DNA of 64,000 bases. Origin: CAYRYU01 sp964428355 (GTDB lineage Bacteria; Muiribacteriota; Ozemobacteria; Ozemobacterales; Ozemobacteraceae). Under the pieces are notes generated by a model. That model was not told where the DNA came from and did no database searches. It was given only the letters and a program-made list of their open reading frames with translations. Numbering within the stretch: position 1 is the first letter of the stretch; each line of letters opens with the position of its first letter. The stretch is taken from assembly GCA_964428355.1 (NCBI GenBank), contig CAYRYU010000004.1, positions 62,001 through 126,000 on the forward strand, given 5' to 3'. Positions 35,401 through 42,852 of the stretch are shown here, in pieces. Made by a program: the position numbers and the translations under genes.

Positions 35401-37341
35401 CCGGGCCTTCGGTGCCGGTTCCAGGGCTTCGATGGGCCTGGGAACCGTGATGGATGCCGCGCCATGGGTGGAGGAAGAGTCGATCTGCTCGACCTCTTCG
35501 AACAGCTCACGATGCAGCGAACGGATAGGCTTGATCTGGTCGAGGAGGGCGATCGATTCGCCCGCCATGAAACAACCGTCTTCTCCCTCGATCGAGGAGA
35601 CCGCCCTCCCAAGGTTGCCGATGTTGTCCGCTTCGAAGGCTTGCTTCCTCTCTGGGAGAGGGATCCCGGACAGTACCATCTCTTCTTCCATGGTCAGAAT
35701 CTCGGAAATGAAGGGTGAAGCGACCTGCCTGACCCGGAGGTTGACGGTCTCACCCGTCACGAGAGTGACTTCCCCGTTCATCACCCAGTTCCGGTAGTTC
35801 CGGCCGACCGCGCCCGTTTCCACGATCTCTCTCGTCGCCAGATATGGGGTTCCCAGTTGGACGCCCCAGGTCAATCGGCCGGTCAGCCCGAAAATCTCAA
35901 CCAGGGCGGAAAGAAAATGGGTTCCCTCCTTCCCGGCGATACCTCCGGCAAAAACCAGGTTGAAAGCCTCCGGATCACCTTCCGAGACCGCCGCGAGGAT
36001 GTCCTGCCAGAGTACCATGCTCGTGAACCGGCCGATGTGGCCGCCGGATTCCGACCCCTCTGCGACGAAAGTCCGGCAGCCCGTTTCCTCGAGGGCTTCG
36101 AGGATCTTCGAGCCCTGGGCATGGGCAATGACCTCGAGCTTGTATTCCAGAAGCTTCTGTACCAGGCCGGGCTTCGGGGCTGCGACCAGAACGAATCTCG
36201 GAGGGATTTCCCTGAGAACCTCGATCTGGCGGGAAACCAGTTCGCTTTGCAGGTCCAGTCCGATGATTCCAACCCCCGTCGGAATCTTCGACATCGAGGC
36301 TTCGGTGAGCATCTGGCGGCACTTTTCCGGATCCGAGCTCGCGAACGCCATGGTGGGAATGCCCCCGGCATCCGCGATGGCCTTGAGAAAACGAGGTTTG
36401 TCGCTGATTCTGGCCATCGGACCCTGGATGAATGGGAAGGCGGATCCGAACTTCCTGCAGAACCTCGAGGTGGAGTGCCTTACCTTCGGAACCACCGGAA
36501 GCGATGAAGCCCGCCGGAAGAATTCCGCCGTCCACCCCGCCAGGGTACCGTGCTTCCTGCGGTTTTCCCCCGCGAACTCCACATCCATGCCCAGAGGGGT
36601 CGTACCAGGTGGCAGTTGGGCGGGCCATGCCTCCGCTGGTTTTCCCGCCACCGCTGCTTTGAGCTTCGAAAGGTCGGCAGGGGTGGGACAGTGAATGCGA
36701 AATCCATTTCCGGTCGAGTCGGCCAGCCGGATCGTGTCCGATCCTCTCAGCTTGATGGTTTCCTCCGAGATGGAAGGTCCGAATTCGGGAAAACCATATA
36801 GGGCGGATCCCAGCACGACTCCTGACGCCCCGGCCGCCAGGGAGGCCAGTGCTGTTTCCATCGAGAGGCCGCCTTCCAGAAGAAAGGGTACCCGCAGGAA
36901 TCTCTTCATGAGCTGGAACATCACCAACGCGCCCACCGGCCCGGAAAATCCCCCAACTTCGTTTCCCCGCCCGATAACGGCCATCTTGTCGAAATCCGAA
37001 GCGGTCTCGACATCCCCACGTGACTCGACGTTCAGTCCAAGTGGAATTCCGAGGCTTTCAAGTGCGCGGAACTCCGGGGTCAGATAATTGCGCGCTTCGA
37101 GGAAAACCCCCTTCACCCTTCCCGCGAGCCCCTGGACCTCCTGGAGGACTTCCGAGGTTCCCCTGAAAATTCTGATGAGGGGCTGGTTTTCAAGAGTCCT
37201 GAGAAACCGGAACACCGTCCCCGGACTGGGGGCATGGAAATCGACCAGCGGCTCAGCTCCGCATTTCCTGATCGATTCGAGAAGTTGGTTGGTCGCGATA
37301 TTCTCGGGCAGCGAAATGTACAGTCCGGGTGGGAATTTCAT
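29452..37341 (-). CDS. Type I fatty-acid/polyketide megasynthase (NMO-NMO-KS-AT-ACP-KR-DH-PPT)
   Basis: A 2629-residue polypeptide. Residues 1-600 hold two nitronate-monooxygenase/PfaD-like TIM-barrel segments (LLEGGLSMETALASLAAG near 155; FPFIQGPMARIS near 297; EGSESGGHIGR near 433), a likely FMN enoyl reductase. A ketosynthase spans about 650-1080 (Cys in TIDAACGSGLAA near 853, EAHGTGTRVGDE, KAMIGHAKAAAG), an acyltransferase about 1140-1440 (GHSLGEYSA near 1243), and an ACP near 1505-1580 whose GIDTLK has Thr where Ser carries the arm. A ketoreductase covers about 1650-1990 (ILATGGAKGITAR near 1842), a hotdog dehydratase starts near 2110 (FLGDHAIDGKCIFPAV), and a phosphopantetheinyl transferase ends the protein (IGIDIEPFRPL, LWTAKEAVSK). 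It stands alone and could build a fully reduced chain. Product unknown. Confidence 0.88.
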   Translation of the reverse strand: MKFPPGLYISLPENIATNQLLESIRKCGAEPLVDFHAPSPGTVFRFLRTLENQPLIRIFRGTSEVLQEVQGLAGRVKGVFLEARNYLTPEFRALESLGIPLGLNVESRGDVETASDFDKMAVIGRGNEVGGFSGPVGALVMFQLMKRFLRVPFLLEGGLSMETALASLAAGASGVVLGSALYGFPEFGPSISEETIKLRGSDTIRLADSTGNGFRIHCPTPADLSKLKAAVAGKPAEAWPAQLPPGTTPLGMDVEFAGENRRKHGTLAGWTAEFFRRASSLPVVPKVRHSTSRFCRKFGSAFPFIQGPMARISDKPRFLKAIADAGGIPTMAFASSDPEKCRQMLTEASMSKIPTGVGIIGLDLQSELVSRQIEVLREIPPRFVLVAAPKPGLVQKLLEYKLEVIAHAQGSKILEALEETGCRTFVAEGSESGGHIGRFTSMVLWQDILAAVSEGDPEAFNLVFAGGIAGKEGTHFLSALVEIFGLTGRLTWGVQLGTPYLATREIVETGAVGRNYRNWVMNGEVTLVTGETVNLRVRQVASPFISEILTMEEEMVLSGIPLPERKQAFEADNIGNLGRAVSSIEGEDGCFMAGESIALLDQIKPIRSLHRELFEEVEQIDSSSTHGAASITVPRPIEALEPAPKARAAHDVAIIGIGCVFPGSPDPASFFRNVLERRCFIKALPESMLDPAIFFSEDRLKPYSTYSRIGAVIEEVPFDPVMFRIPPRVAAHLDTGQKLALICARQALLDAGYLEKPFDRENCGVIIGNSMGGNASVENLRAIHFHEFLEKLLRLEAGVPEKTRSDLVKAFRNLNPTRPITEDSLPGELSTIIAGRVCSTFDLHGPNFTIDAACGSGLAAVAVAVQALRLGSISVALAGGIDVQMDPGSFVKFAKVTALSAEGSFPFDSRASGFVMGEGGGLVMLKRLEDALSDGDQIYAVIRGIGASSDGRGKGITAPNPEGQKRALERAWRDAGLSPAQAAYFEAHGTGTRVGDEIELSSLSGVIGARKGGQPRIPVGSVKAMIGHAKAAAGIAGMLKAVLAVHQRIIPPQVNFEGFPPTVDADKIPLFIPRAPAGFEGESFLAGVSSFGFGGTNHHVVLSEAPKNKARLEIRFSEIPDGPDIKETRPTVSAGHSSIRPLVAGVFPGQGSQYVNMISAFRGEPSVSRILGEAERVFRKVNGDSLLEAIFQETRSLPPERLEQAEATLQTTLFAQPAIFATSAALLELLREKGLQFDMYFGHSLGEYSALYAAGAFSLEDALEAVCIRGKYMNALGGTDLGAMAVIGLGASEVGKVLDDFPGYLICSNLNSPSQTVISGDTPTVEAAIKHFTALGILAKRLRVSAGFHSKLVEKAIPPFEQMIRGLAIKPPSSRVPGNVHGAWYPEAESGKPSGESKREETIRLLMRQAVSPVDFIDQVERAYQAGVRVFVEVGPKNVLSRLIESILAPRPHECFHIDNPRQQPGKLMEKLLQRLLQPSGIPTPAQASGQPPAPAQPAAPPRPPSDLEGAVMALIEEVSGYPSDMIQPDTDLEGDLGIDTLKIFEIANRLRENFGLARNLKLDLSRLRTFRSLTGLFRDALEAGGAGSIAPSSLESPVPHPTLGIHRHVLRIEDSSVPLLEEFPSPAGIGLVRMKSTGNPDFDSRMVELLAPHGIACSIWSPTDHDQELLESGDFPESLRDTGTYIHTLPSESFSRKTRKRFYRHHVLSMFLAARLLGRGIRRFIVLADAGGVLGEPADSVGKPGFLAGVIPAFCQTLEKDFPNLVSMGFDLPDFSPETAEQVAPLLFAPRLEPIIGLPPSGSPKAFRVVPDPEATPIREVLEGLRKVIGQKTVILATGGAKGITARIVTRLAREFQPVILILGRSSEQNEVLQALRSQGATAVYYPCDLSDGPAVDRTAETIARRFPRIDILIHGAGIEISRNLANKTPEEIDRVYRVKVAGLVNLLDALGEDRIGSVVSFSSVASLFGNHGQADYAAANGFLNRFSGSGQARFLTISWTAWAGIGLAARPSVEHLLKAQGVEFIDPAAGEELFLGELHRSLVTDQARFRTVSYHGFLGEAMTRSRRYEEASPQEKGIGDPGQPQTRSEAEDAQVDKEVESLSVIRLAPSDYRFLGDHAIDGKCIFPAVMYIHRMLDQAGVLSRFSGIATVRDLSFHAPFRFSSFQRLTLQTEREGDLFRMTGNPKTGSQGRKTPHFTGRFDPTGAGPSDRVRMTDQVRKVGLLLADETSGFCPTRNPPARDELYRILFHGRTFQVIDRVEEFNRRALRATVSRSPAILENNPLADHSALLFAIEAGLHGAGILCLLRVFSRRFFLPSAIGEMLVDLDALRANPPATVSVELLGVERDSAPGLPMLRVGFNVTVSDDRKNPLVHIRNLVMVTGKEEPGLKNTFVSVGVPFQVGDYPFMGVSLGDADRLLASPSLVSSLLSATEQEVLAALRTPKRSREWVSGRIALKILAREILRDRTGIEISFPHFSVLSGSQPPHFVPGAEVPPGASEVLKSLHPTISHSGEIGVATCSTVPIGIDIEPFRPLSGVPSQSFLNERESALLPKDELVTLWTAKEAVSKTLRTGFGVKDFTRIRILSFGYNEPYEAMLEGVPGGFRVLSFKDADFVVSIAVAVPGRI

Positions 37342-37400
37342 TTTGATTCCGTCCTGGAAGTGAATCTGAAACCGCCTTATCCTACCCCATGCCCTTCCCG

Positions 37401-37440
37401 AAAAAAAGGGACATGAGAATATTTTACTAAAAAGGGGACA
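37401..37440. repeat. GGGGACA-type repeat, copy 1
   Basis: The segment AAAAAAAGGGACATGAGAAT (37401-37420) followed by AAAAAGGGGACA (37429-37440) shares its core with the long hairpin at 57950-58016. Such GGGGACA elements are typical of REP-like repeats mobilised by RAYT/TnpA-REP transposases; no transposase gene is in the window. Confidence 0.5.
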
Positions 37441-37498
37441 GGAAAGACTTTGTTAACCAGCCAATCATCTCCCCATCAAAGTTCCGTGTGCCAAAAAT

Positions 37499-37539
37499 CG
37501 GGGACATGTGAATCATTTCGGGAAAAGCACATGTCCCCG
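37499..37539. repeat. Inverted repeat with GGGGACATGTG arms, copy 2
   Basis: CGGGGACATGTG (37499-37510) and CACATGTCCCCG (37528-37539) are perfect 12-base arms around a 17-base loop. The element ends seven bases before the -35 box of the vault-like gene. It belongs with the GGGGACA repeats at 37401 and 57950. Confidence 0.65.
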
Positions 37540-37545
37540 TTTTAG

Positions 37546-37574
37546 TTGCAGGGGGGGTGGGGTTCTCATATAAT
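37546..37574 (+). promoter_or_regulatory. Promoter of the vault-like gene
   Basis: TTGCAG (37546-37551) and a perfect TATAAT (37569-37574) are 17 bases apart. Transcription would start near 37581, 31 bases before the ATG at 37612, which has GAGGAG eight bases upstream. Confidence 0.55.
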
Positions 37575-37611
37575 CTTGTACATGGCCATCAAATTCAGAG
37601 GAGACTTGCAA

Positions 37612-40083
37612 ATGCCTGAGAGTTCGAATCGCGAACGCGATCTAGTCCTCGCTCCGAACGAGTATGCTTTTATTTCCGACCAGACGAAGGGCCAGATTTC
37701 AGTGTACGTCGGCCCATGCAAGACGAGCCTTGCGAACACAGATCAACCGGTTGTTTTCAACGACCAGAGCAAGCGGTTCGAGCGGTCGACACTCGAACAG
37801 GCGATCTCGATCTTCCCGACCGCGCCGGAAGGTTGGTATCTGATCCTCAAGAACCCGGCGAAAGACCTTGCCTTTCCTCCCTCCGGCGGAAACCACAGCA
37901 TCGCTCCGAAAGACCTTCTGATCGGGCACAAGATCAACATCCCGGGCCCGAAGACTTTTGCCCTCTGGCCGGGGCAGATGGTTCGCGTTGTCCAGGGCCA
38001 TCAGCTCCACCTGAACCAATATCTCGTTGTCAGGGTTTATGACGAGGAAGCGGCCAAGAAGGAGTGGAAAACCGCGGTGGTGAAGCCCCAGACGGGAACC
38101 GCCGGAGAGGGTGCGCCCACCGCGTCAGAGATGCCCGATCTGACGATCGGAAAACTTCTCATCATCAAGGGTACCGAGGTCTCCTTCTACATTCCACCGA
38201 CGGGCGTGGGCGTCGTCCGGGACGAGAACGGGAACTACGTGCGTGAAGCCGTCACGTTGGAACGGCTCGAGTACTGCATCCTCCTCGACGAGGATGGAAA
38301 CAAGCGTTTCATCCAGGGGCCGGACGTCGTGTTTCCGCGTCCGACCGAAACCTTCGTCGAGAAGAACGGAACGAAGAAGTTCAAGGCCATCGAGCTGAAC
38401 GAGATCAGCGGAATCTACGTCAAGGTGATCGCTCCGTACAAGGAGAACGGGGTCGACCACAAGGTTGGCGAGGAACTGTTCATCACCGGCAAGGACCAGA
38501 TGATCTACATCCCCAGACCCGAGCACGCGATCATCAAGTATGGGGAGCAGGAACTCCACTATGCGGTGGCCATTCCCGCGGGTGAAGGGCGATACGTTCT
38601 CAACCGGTTGTCGGGAAAGATCGCCCTGATGCGCGGTCCGACGATGTTCCTCCCCGATCCGAGGGTCGAGGTGATCGTCCGGCGATTCCTCGAACCCAAG
38701 CAGGTTCAGCTGATGTACCCCGGGAATGCCGAAGCCCTGGAATACAACACCAGGCTCAAGCAACTAGCGAAATCCACGTCCCAGGAAGAGTTCCTGACCG
38801 AAGGCGAGATCAAGAGGAAACTCACTCCCGGAAAAGCGCCCGAATCCCAGAAGCTCCAGGCGGTACAGGAAGCGACCGAAGCCTTCGTCGGTGACGATTT
38901 TACCCGTAAGCGTGGTTTCACCCAACCCCGGACGATCACCCTGGACACGAAATACGAAGGTGCTGTCGCGGTCGACGTCTGGACGGGATACGCCGTCCTG
39001 GTTGTTGGCAGGATGGGTGAGCGGAAGGTCGTCACGGGCCCCCAGACAGTCCTCCTCGAGTATGACCAGAACCTCGAGAGCATGGAGCTATCCACCGGGA
39101 CCCCGAAGTCCGACGAGAAGGTCATCAAGACCGCATATCTCCGAGCTCTTCACAACAAGGTTTCGGATCTGGTGGATGCCGAAACCAGCGACCTGTGCCG
39201 GGTACATGTGAGGCTTTCGTATCGTGTAAACTTCGAGGATGATCCCGAGAAGTGGTTCAACGTCGAGAACTATGTGAAGTTCCTGACCGACCACCTCCGG
39301 TCACTAATCCGCAACGCCATCAAACAGACCCGGATCGAGGATTTCTACGCCAACGCCATCCGGATCGTCAGGGACAACGTGCTGGGTCAGGCTGGTCCTG
39401 ACGGAAAGCGGCCGGGAAAGAAGTTTTCGGAGAACGGGATGCGAATTTACGACATCGAGATCCTCGATGTCAAGATTGGCGACGATGTCATCGAAAACCT
39501 TCTCGTACAAGCCCAACATTCGGTGGTGAAACAGACGCTCGAGATCTCAGCCGAAAAGCGGAACCTCGACTTCGTGCAGCAAACTGAAGGGATCAAGCAA
39601 AAGGTCGCTCTCGCGAGATCGCAGACGAAGCAAGGCGAACTCCAGCTCCTGACGGATGAGGCGAAGGGTGCGATGGTCCTCAACCTGGCAAAGATCGAGA
39701 GCGAGATCGAATCCCGAAGGAAGACCCTCGGGGCCCGCCTGACCGACCAGGAAACCCTCAACAAGATCGAGGAAAGCGAACTCCTCCGCAAGAGGGAGAA
39801 CTTCGATCTCGAGGCGGAAGTCGCGCAGAAGAAACTGGGCCTCCGGATCGACGAGATGAAAGCCGAGGTAAACGGAGTGGTCGACCGGGCGAAGGCGGTT
39901 TCCCCGGATCTCATCTCCGCGTTGCAGGCATTCGGAGACAAGGCCCTGGCGGAGAAGATGGCCGAGAGCATGGCTCCCCTGGCCATTCTTGGCGGGAAGA
40001 GCATCGCCGACGTGTTTTCCCAGCTCGTGAAGGGAACCCCGCTCGAAGCCGTTCTGAAGAAGAAGCTGGAGGGTCCGAAGTAG
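37612..40083 (+). CDS. Major vault protein-like SPFH-domain protein
   Basis: An 823-residue cytoplasmic protein without signal or membrane segment. Its layout is that of eukaryotic major vault protein (about 850-900 residues). The first 380 residues carry repeated beta units: LVLAPNEYAFISDQTKGQ, then VGVVRDENG with LDEDGNKRFIQGP, then GIYVKVIAPY with LFITGKDQMIYIP, then LNRLSGKIALMRGPTMFLPD. A shoulder-like SPFH region spans about 440-640 (VVTGPQTVLLEYDQNLESM, VRLSYRVNFEDDPEKWF, YVKFLTDHLRSLI). A long charged coiled coil (about 640-770), as in the vault cap helix, leads to a short hydrophobic C-terminus. A flotillin/stomatin-like role is the alternative, but the N-terminal repeats argue for the vault family. 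The gene is monocistronic, with its own promoter and terminator. Confidence 0.72.
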   Translation: MPESSNRERDLVLAPNEYAFISDQTKGQISVYVGPCKTSLANTDQPVVFNDQSKRFERSTLEQAISIFPTAPEGWYLILKNPAKDLAFPPSGGNHSIAPKDLLIGHKINIPGPKTFALWPGQMVRVVQGHQLHLNQYLVVRVYDEEAAKKEWKTAVVKPQTGTAGEGAPTASEMPDLTIGKLLIIKGTEVSFYIPPTGVGVVRDENGNYVREAVTLERLEYCILLDEDGNKRFIQGPDVVFPRPTETFVEKNGTKKFKAIELNEISGIYVKVIAPYKENGVDHKVGEELFITGKDQMIYIPRPEHAIIKYGEQELHYAVAIPAGEGRYVLNRLSGKIALMRGPTMFLPDPRVEVIVRRFLEPKQVQLMYPGNAEALEYNTRLKQLAKSTSQEEFLTEGEIKRKLTPGKAPESQKLQAVQEATEAFVGDDFTRKRGFTQPRTITLDTKYEGAVAVDVWTGYAVLVVGRMGERKVVTGPQTVLLEYDQNLESMELSTGTPKSDEKVIKTAYLRALHNKVSDLVDAETSDLCRVHVRLSYRVNFEDDPEKWFNVENYVKFLTDHLRSLIRNAIKQTRIEDFYANAIRIVRDNVLGQAGPDGKRPGKKFSENGMRIYDIEILDVKIGDDVIENLLVQAQHSVVKQTLEISAEKRNLDFVQQTEGIKQKVALARSQTKQGELQLLTDEAKGAMVLNLAKIESEIESRRKTLGARLTDQETLNKIEESELLRKRENFDLEAEVAQKKLGLRIDEMKAEVNGVVDRAKAVSPDLISALQAFGDKALAEKMAESMAPLAILGGKSIADVFSQLVKGTPLEAVLKKKLEGPK

Positions 40084-40108
40084 TCCCATCCCCCGCCGGC
40101 GGAAAAAC

Positions 40109-40142
40109 GGCCCCTTCCCGGATCCCGGGAGGGGGCCTTTCT
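40109..40142 (+). terminator. Rho-independent terminator after the vault-like gene
   Basis: GGCCCCTTCCCGG pairs with CCCGGGAGGGGGCC around a short loop, with one G-T pair or bulge, followed by TTTCT. It starts 26 bases after the stop codon. Confidence 0.75.
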
Positions 40143-40157
40143 GTGCGGACCGTCAGT

Positions 40158-42116
40158 TCATTTCGGGGGCCGGGGCCGGGGCAACAACCCGAACAGGGTC
40201 TTGAGATCGAAGAAAACGAACGGCCGGGAACCCGCCGGAGTCCACATGTCCGCGTGAGCGACGTGTGCCTCGAGTTTCTGAGGGGCGAAAAGGACGGAGT
40301 GGACGTTCGTCCGCGTGGCGACGGGGGGGCCCATCAGCCCTTTCGCCTCGTCCTCTCCGAGTTTTCCGAACTTCTCGCGGACCCCCCAACGGATGAACTG
40401 GGGGGCGGCAAGAATTATGGAATCGGTTATCCCCTCCCCCAGGAAGGGATTCGCGGCCCCGGGTCCGAGCTCCTCGAAGCTGTGGGGTGTAGCTTCCACC
40501 GCCAAGGCGGTTGGGATCTTTCCGTCTGAGACGAGATAGTAGTAATGGCAGGTTCTGGGGCTGGAGGCGATAAGCTCGCGGGTTCCGGAGGCGGAATCGC
40601 ACTCTTCGAGCGCCCTCCTGACGAGAAAGGACATGGGGGTCCCATCCCAATCGTAGTAACCCTGACCTCCCAGGGAGCCAATCGCCACGCCCTTGTCGTT
40701 GATCCCGGTCACGCAACCGATGAACCCGGCGAAACCGACGTTGAAGAATGCGTTCCTTTCGCGGGGCCTAAAAACGAAGTTTACCGCGGCGTTCTGAAGG
40801 CCGATTTCGGGCATGTAATCCAGGACTCGCCCGTGGAAGAGGTTTCCGTTCAGGGTCGCCTTTCCGAAAACGGCGAATCCCGCGCAATGGAAGTACTCGG
40901 GGAAAATGTTGGCGAGCTGGAGCTCCCGAAGGGAGACCGAAGGGCAGGAAGATGCGATTCCCTCCAGTTCCTGGATGAAGGGGCCGGGAATGAAGGGGCG
41001 CGCACGATTCCAGGCCTGGTCTAGCTCCCCCAGGAACCATTTTCCGCTGTTAACAGTCTCGATCAGGCCGGAAAGGTAAAGAACTGCATCGATGGTGAGA
41101 GGAATCCGGGATTCGAGCAGCTTTCCGTATGCCCTTCCCATTCGGAAGGGAGAACCCCAAAGGAGAACCACCGGCTGTCCATCGTTGAGCCGGAACATCC
41201 CGTTGGGGAGGTCGGTTGTTTCCGGGAGCGGGATTCCGGTCCTGGACGGAAAATAGGAGCGGAGGAGTTGACGGGCTCCCCTGATCACGGACTTCTCCAG
41301 ATCGACTCTCGGGACGGGGGTACGCGTGATCTTCAAAGCGGAAAAGGAGGTCTGGTCCGCGGCGAAGGTTGCGGGGAGGAGTTCGATCTCGATCGCTTTC
41401 AGGGACTTCAGGTCTCTTGTCAGAGACGCGGCCTCAAGGCGGATTCCCTGGGCCTCGAGGTCCAGCGCAAGGGAAACTCCCGGGCGGATTTCCCATGCAC
41501 ACCTCGATGATCCCGGATCTCCTGTCGTCATTGGTCCCAGGTTGGGTATCAGGAACTGCCTGATTGCCAGCTCGGAACTGCCCGGGACGAGGAATGGCAG
41601 AACCGCGGACAAACGGGTTTCGTGCGTCATCACCCTGGCAAGGAGTCCTTCCGGTTCGAGCGACTCGGAAAGCGACGCAAGATTTCCTTCGCCGAAAAAC
41701 TCCACGTTTTCGCCCGGGAGAAGGAGGCGGGTTGCGCTGGCATCCCTGTTGAAAGCCACATTTTTCCATGCGCTGCGGATTTCGAGGAACCATGAATCGG
41801 GGCCCGACCTTCCCACAAGGATTTCGTCGAAGGAATGGGTCGGTTTCGTTTCGGAAGCGGTTGGAACCCCACCAGGAAGGGGCCTGGGAAGGAGGTCTTC
41901 CGTTTCGACACGGATCCGGAAGGCGAATCGGGGATGTCCCGCGATCAGCGGCAGAGCAAGCGAACCGACCCGCTCCGCGAGCTTGTTTTCCCAGAACTCG
42001 ACGGGCCGTTCGGTTCCGAGGGCAAGGTCGCCCGCATTCTCACCCGCATGGCCGCTTCCAATCGATCCCAGAGCCATTTGGAGGAGCATTAAGAGAGCAA
42101 AAGGGAGGTTCTTCAC
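40158..42116 (-). CDS. Exported C45-family (acyltransferase/NTN-hydrolase) protein
   Basis: About 652 residues from a GTG at 42116, chosen because it yields a normal signal peptide (VKNLPFALLMLLQMALGSIG, cleavage after GHA); a TTG at 42173 would add 19 residues. The C-terminal half (about 320-652) matches the C45 family of acyl-CoA:6-APA acyltransferase-like hydrolases: GSPFRMGRAYGKLL, then the catalytic Cys in EYFHCAGFAVFGKATLNG, then FHGRVLDYMPE and INDKGVAIGSLGGQG. These enzymes act on amide bonds and can self-process before the Cys. The N-terminal 300 residues are a separate region with beta-strand character that I cannot assign. Periplasmic amidase activity is the best guess. It converges on the vault-like gene across a terminator. 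Confidence 0.78.
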   Translation of the reverse strand: MKNLPFALLMLLQMALGSIGSGHAGENAGDLALGTERPVEFWENKLAERVGSLALPLIAGHPRFAFRIRVETEDLLPRPLPGGVPTASETKPTHSFDEILVGRSGPDSWFLEIRSAWKNVAFNRDASATRLLLPGENVEFFGEGNLASLSESLEPEGLLARVMTHETRLSAVLPFLVPGSSELAIRQFLIPNLGPMTTGDPGSSRCAWEIRPGVSLALDLEAQGIRLEAASLTRDLKSLKAIEIELLPATFAADQTSFSALKITRTPVPRVDLEKSVIRGARQLLRSYFPSRTGIPLPETTDLPNGMFRLNDGQPVVLLWGSPFRMGRAYGKLLESRIPLTIDAVLYLSGLIETVNSGKWFLGELDQAWNRARPFIPGPFIQELEGIASSCPSVSLRELQLANIFPEYFHCAGFAVFGKATLNGNLFHGRVLDYMPEIGLQNAAVNFVFRPRERNAFFNVGFAGFIGCVTGINDKGVAIGSLGGQGYYDWDGTPMSFLVRRALEECDSASGTRELIASSPRTCHYYYLVSDGKIPTALAVEATPHSFEELGPGAANPFLGEGITDSIILAAPQFIRWGVREKFGKLGEDEAKGLMGPPVATRTNVHSVLFAPQKLEAHVAHADMWTPAGSRPFVFFDLKTLFGLLPRPRPPK

Positions 42117-42174
42117 ACCTGGAATCCAACTTCGTTCGGCCCGGCAAAAAAGGAAAAATGCGAGAAGCCGCAAC

Positions 42175-42208
42175 CAAAAGGCAAAAGCGGCAGCCGGGAC
42201 TGCCGCTT
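42175..42208 (-). terminator. Rho-independent terminator, minus strand
   Basis: AAGCGGCAG (42185-42193) and CTGCCGCTT (42200-42208) form a perfect nine-base stem with a six-base loop; on the minus strand it is followed by TTTTGCCTTTT. It lies about 100 bases past the stop of the small gene at 42308-42610 and just before the C45 gene. Confidence 0.65.
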
Positions 42209-42307
42209 CCAGGTAATCAGTTCAGGAAACAACGTTCGGGCATTTTGAAGACGGGCACCGCGCGGCCCTTGGCGCACTTACCCCACCCTTCCGGAAGGAT
42301 CTTTCCT

Positions 42308-42610
42308 TCAGGCGGTCTCGAAGGAAAAATCGGGGGCCCGGAAGATCCACTTTTCGTGAGAGCGCAAAAGAGCCTCAGTGGAGGGAATTCCGTGCTCGTG
42401 AAGTTCGCGAGCGGTCTCATCCGCCATCGTCGCGGCGTAGTTTGCCTTTTTCACCAGTAGTCCGCGGTTAACCAGGTCGGAATAACCGTGCGGGTGGCAT
42501 TTCCTCCAATGGGCTACTGCCAGAACGGCCCTGCCGGACAATTCCCGGTAATCTTCAGTCGAGATTTCCGGTGCGATGAGTTCTCGGACTGCGCAAGCTT
42601 TTCCAATCAT
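42308..42610 (-). CDS. Small hypothetical protein
   Basis: A 100-residue protein from the ATG at 42610, which has GGAG eight bases upstream. It is helical and soluble (MIGKACAVRELIAPEIS, LAVAHWRKCHPHGYSDLV), with histidine-rich patches and no membrane segment or signal. I do not recognise the family. A promoter-like element and a palindrome lie just upstream and a terminator downstream, so it forms its own transcription unit. About 90 bases between its stop and the terminator hold no convincing gene. Confidence 0.6.
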   Translation of the reverse strand: MIGKACAVRELIAPEISTEDYRELSGRAVLAVAHWRKCHPHGYSDLVNRGLLVKKANYAATMADETARELHEHGIPSTEALLRSHEKWIFRAPDFSFETA

Positions 42611-42641
42611 TCTCGTTACTCCAGGTGCTGGGGTACACTTC

Positions 42642-42669
42642 ATGATACCCCGTTTGCATCCGAATGCAA
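42642..42669 (-). promoter_or_regulatory. Promoter with overlapping palindrome for the small gene at 42308-42610
   Basis: On the minus strand TTGCAT (42669-42664) and TATCAT (42647-42642, five of six) are 16 bases apart. The -35 box is one arm of a perfect inverted repeat, TTGCAT-N4-ATGCAA (42654-42669), a possible operator. Confidence 0.45.
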
Positions 42670-42852
42670 GGATTTTTTTCGGACTGACCGGTCTCGAGAA
42701 AGCCAAGGAAAAGCCGGAAAGCAAGTCTTATGGCCTGCGAGGGTGGGAAGCGCCGACAACGGATCCTGAAGTATAGTGTTGACCTGAAGTGGGAAAATGT
42801 GGTTGATTCTTCTGCCTCGAATTCGTCCTGGCAAGAAAATGGAGGACCGTCG

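Noticed and set aside
37474..37496. TGGCAC on the minus strand, as a second sigma-54 promoter
   Set aside because: The distance from GG to the TTG element is wrong by about three bases, and it would point at the megasynthase from inside a repeat region.
42217..42304. Small minus-strand frame ending PERCFLN just before a terminator
   Set aside because: It fills an otherwise empty 90 bases, but has no start codon with a ribosome site after the preceding stop; kept out as unsupported.
42749..42807. TATAGT and TTGACC upstream of trkA as a promoter
   Set aside because: Neither pairs with a second box at 16-18 bases with more than three matches.
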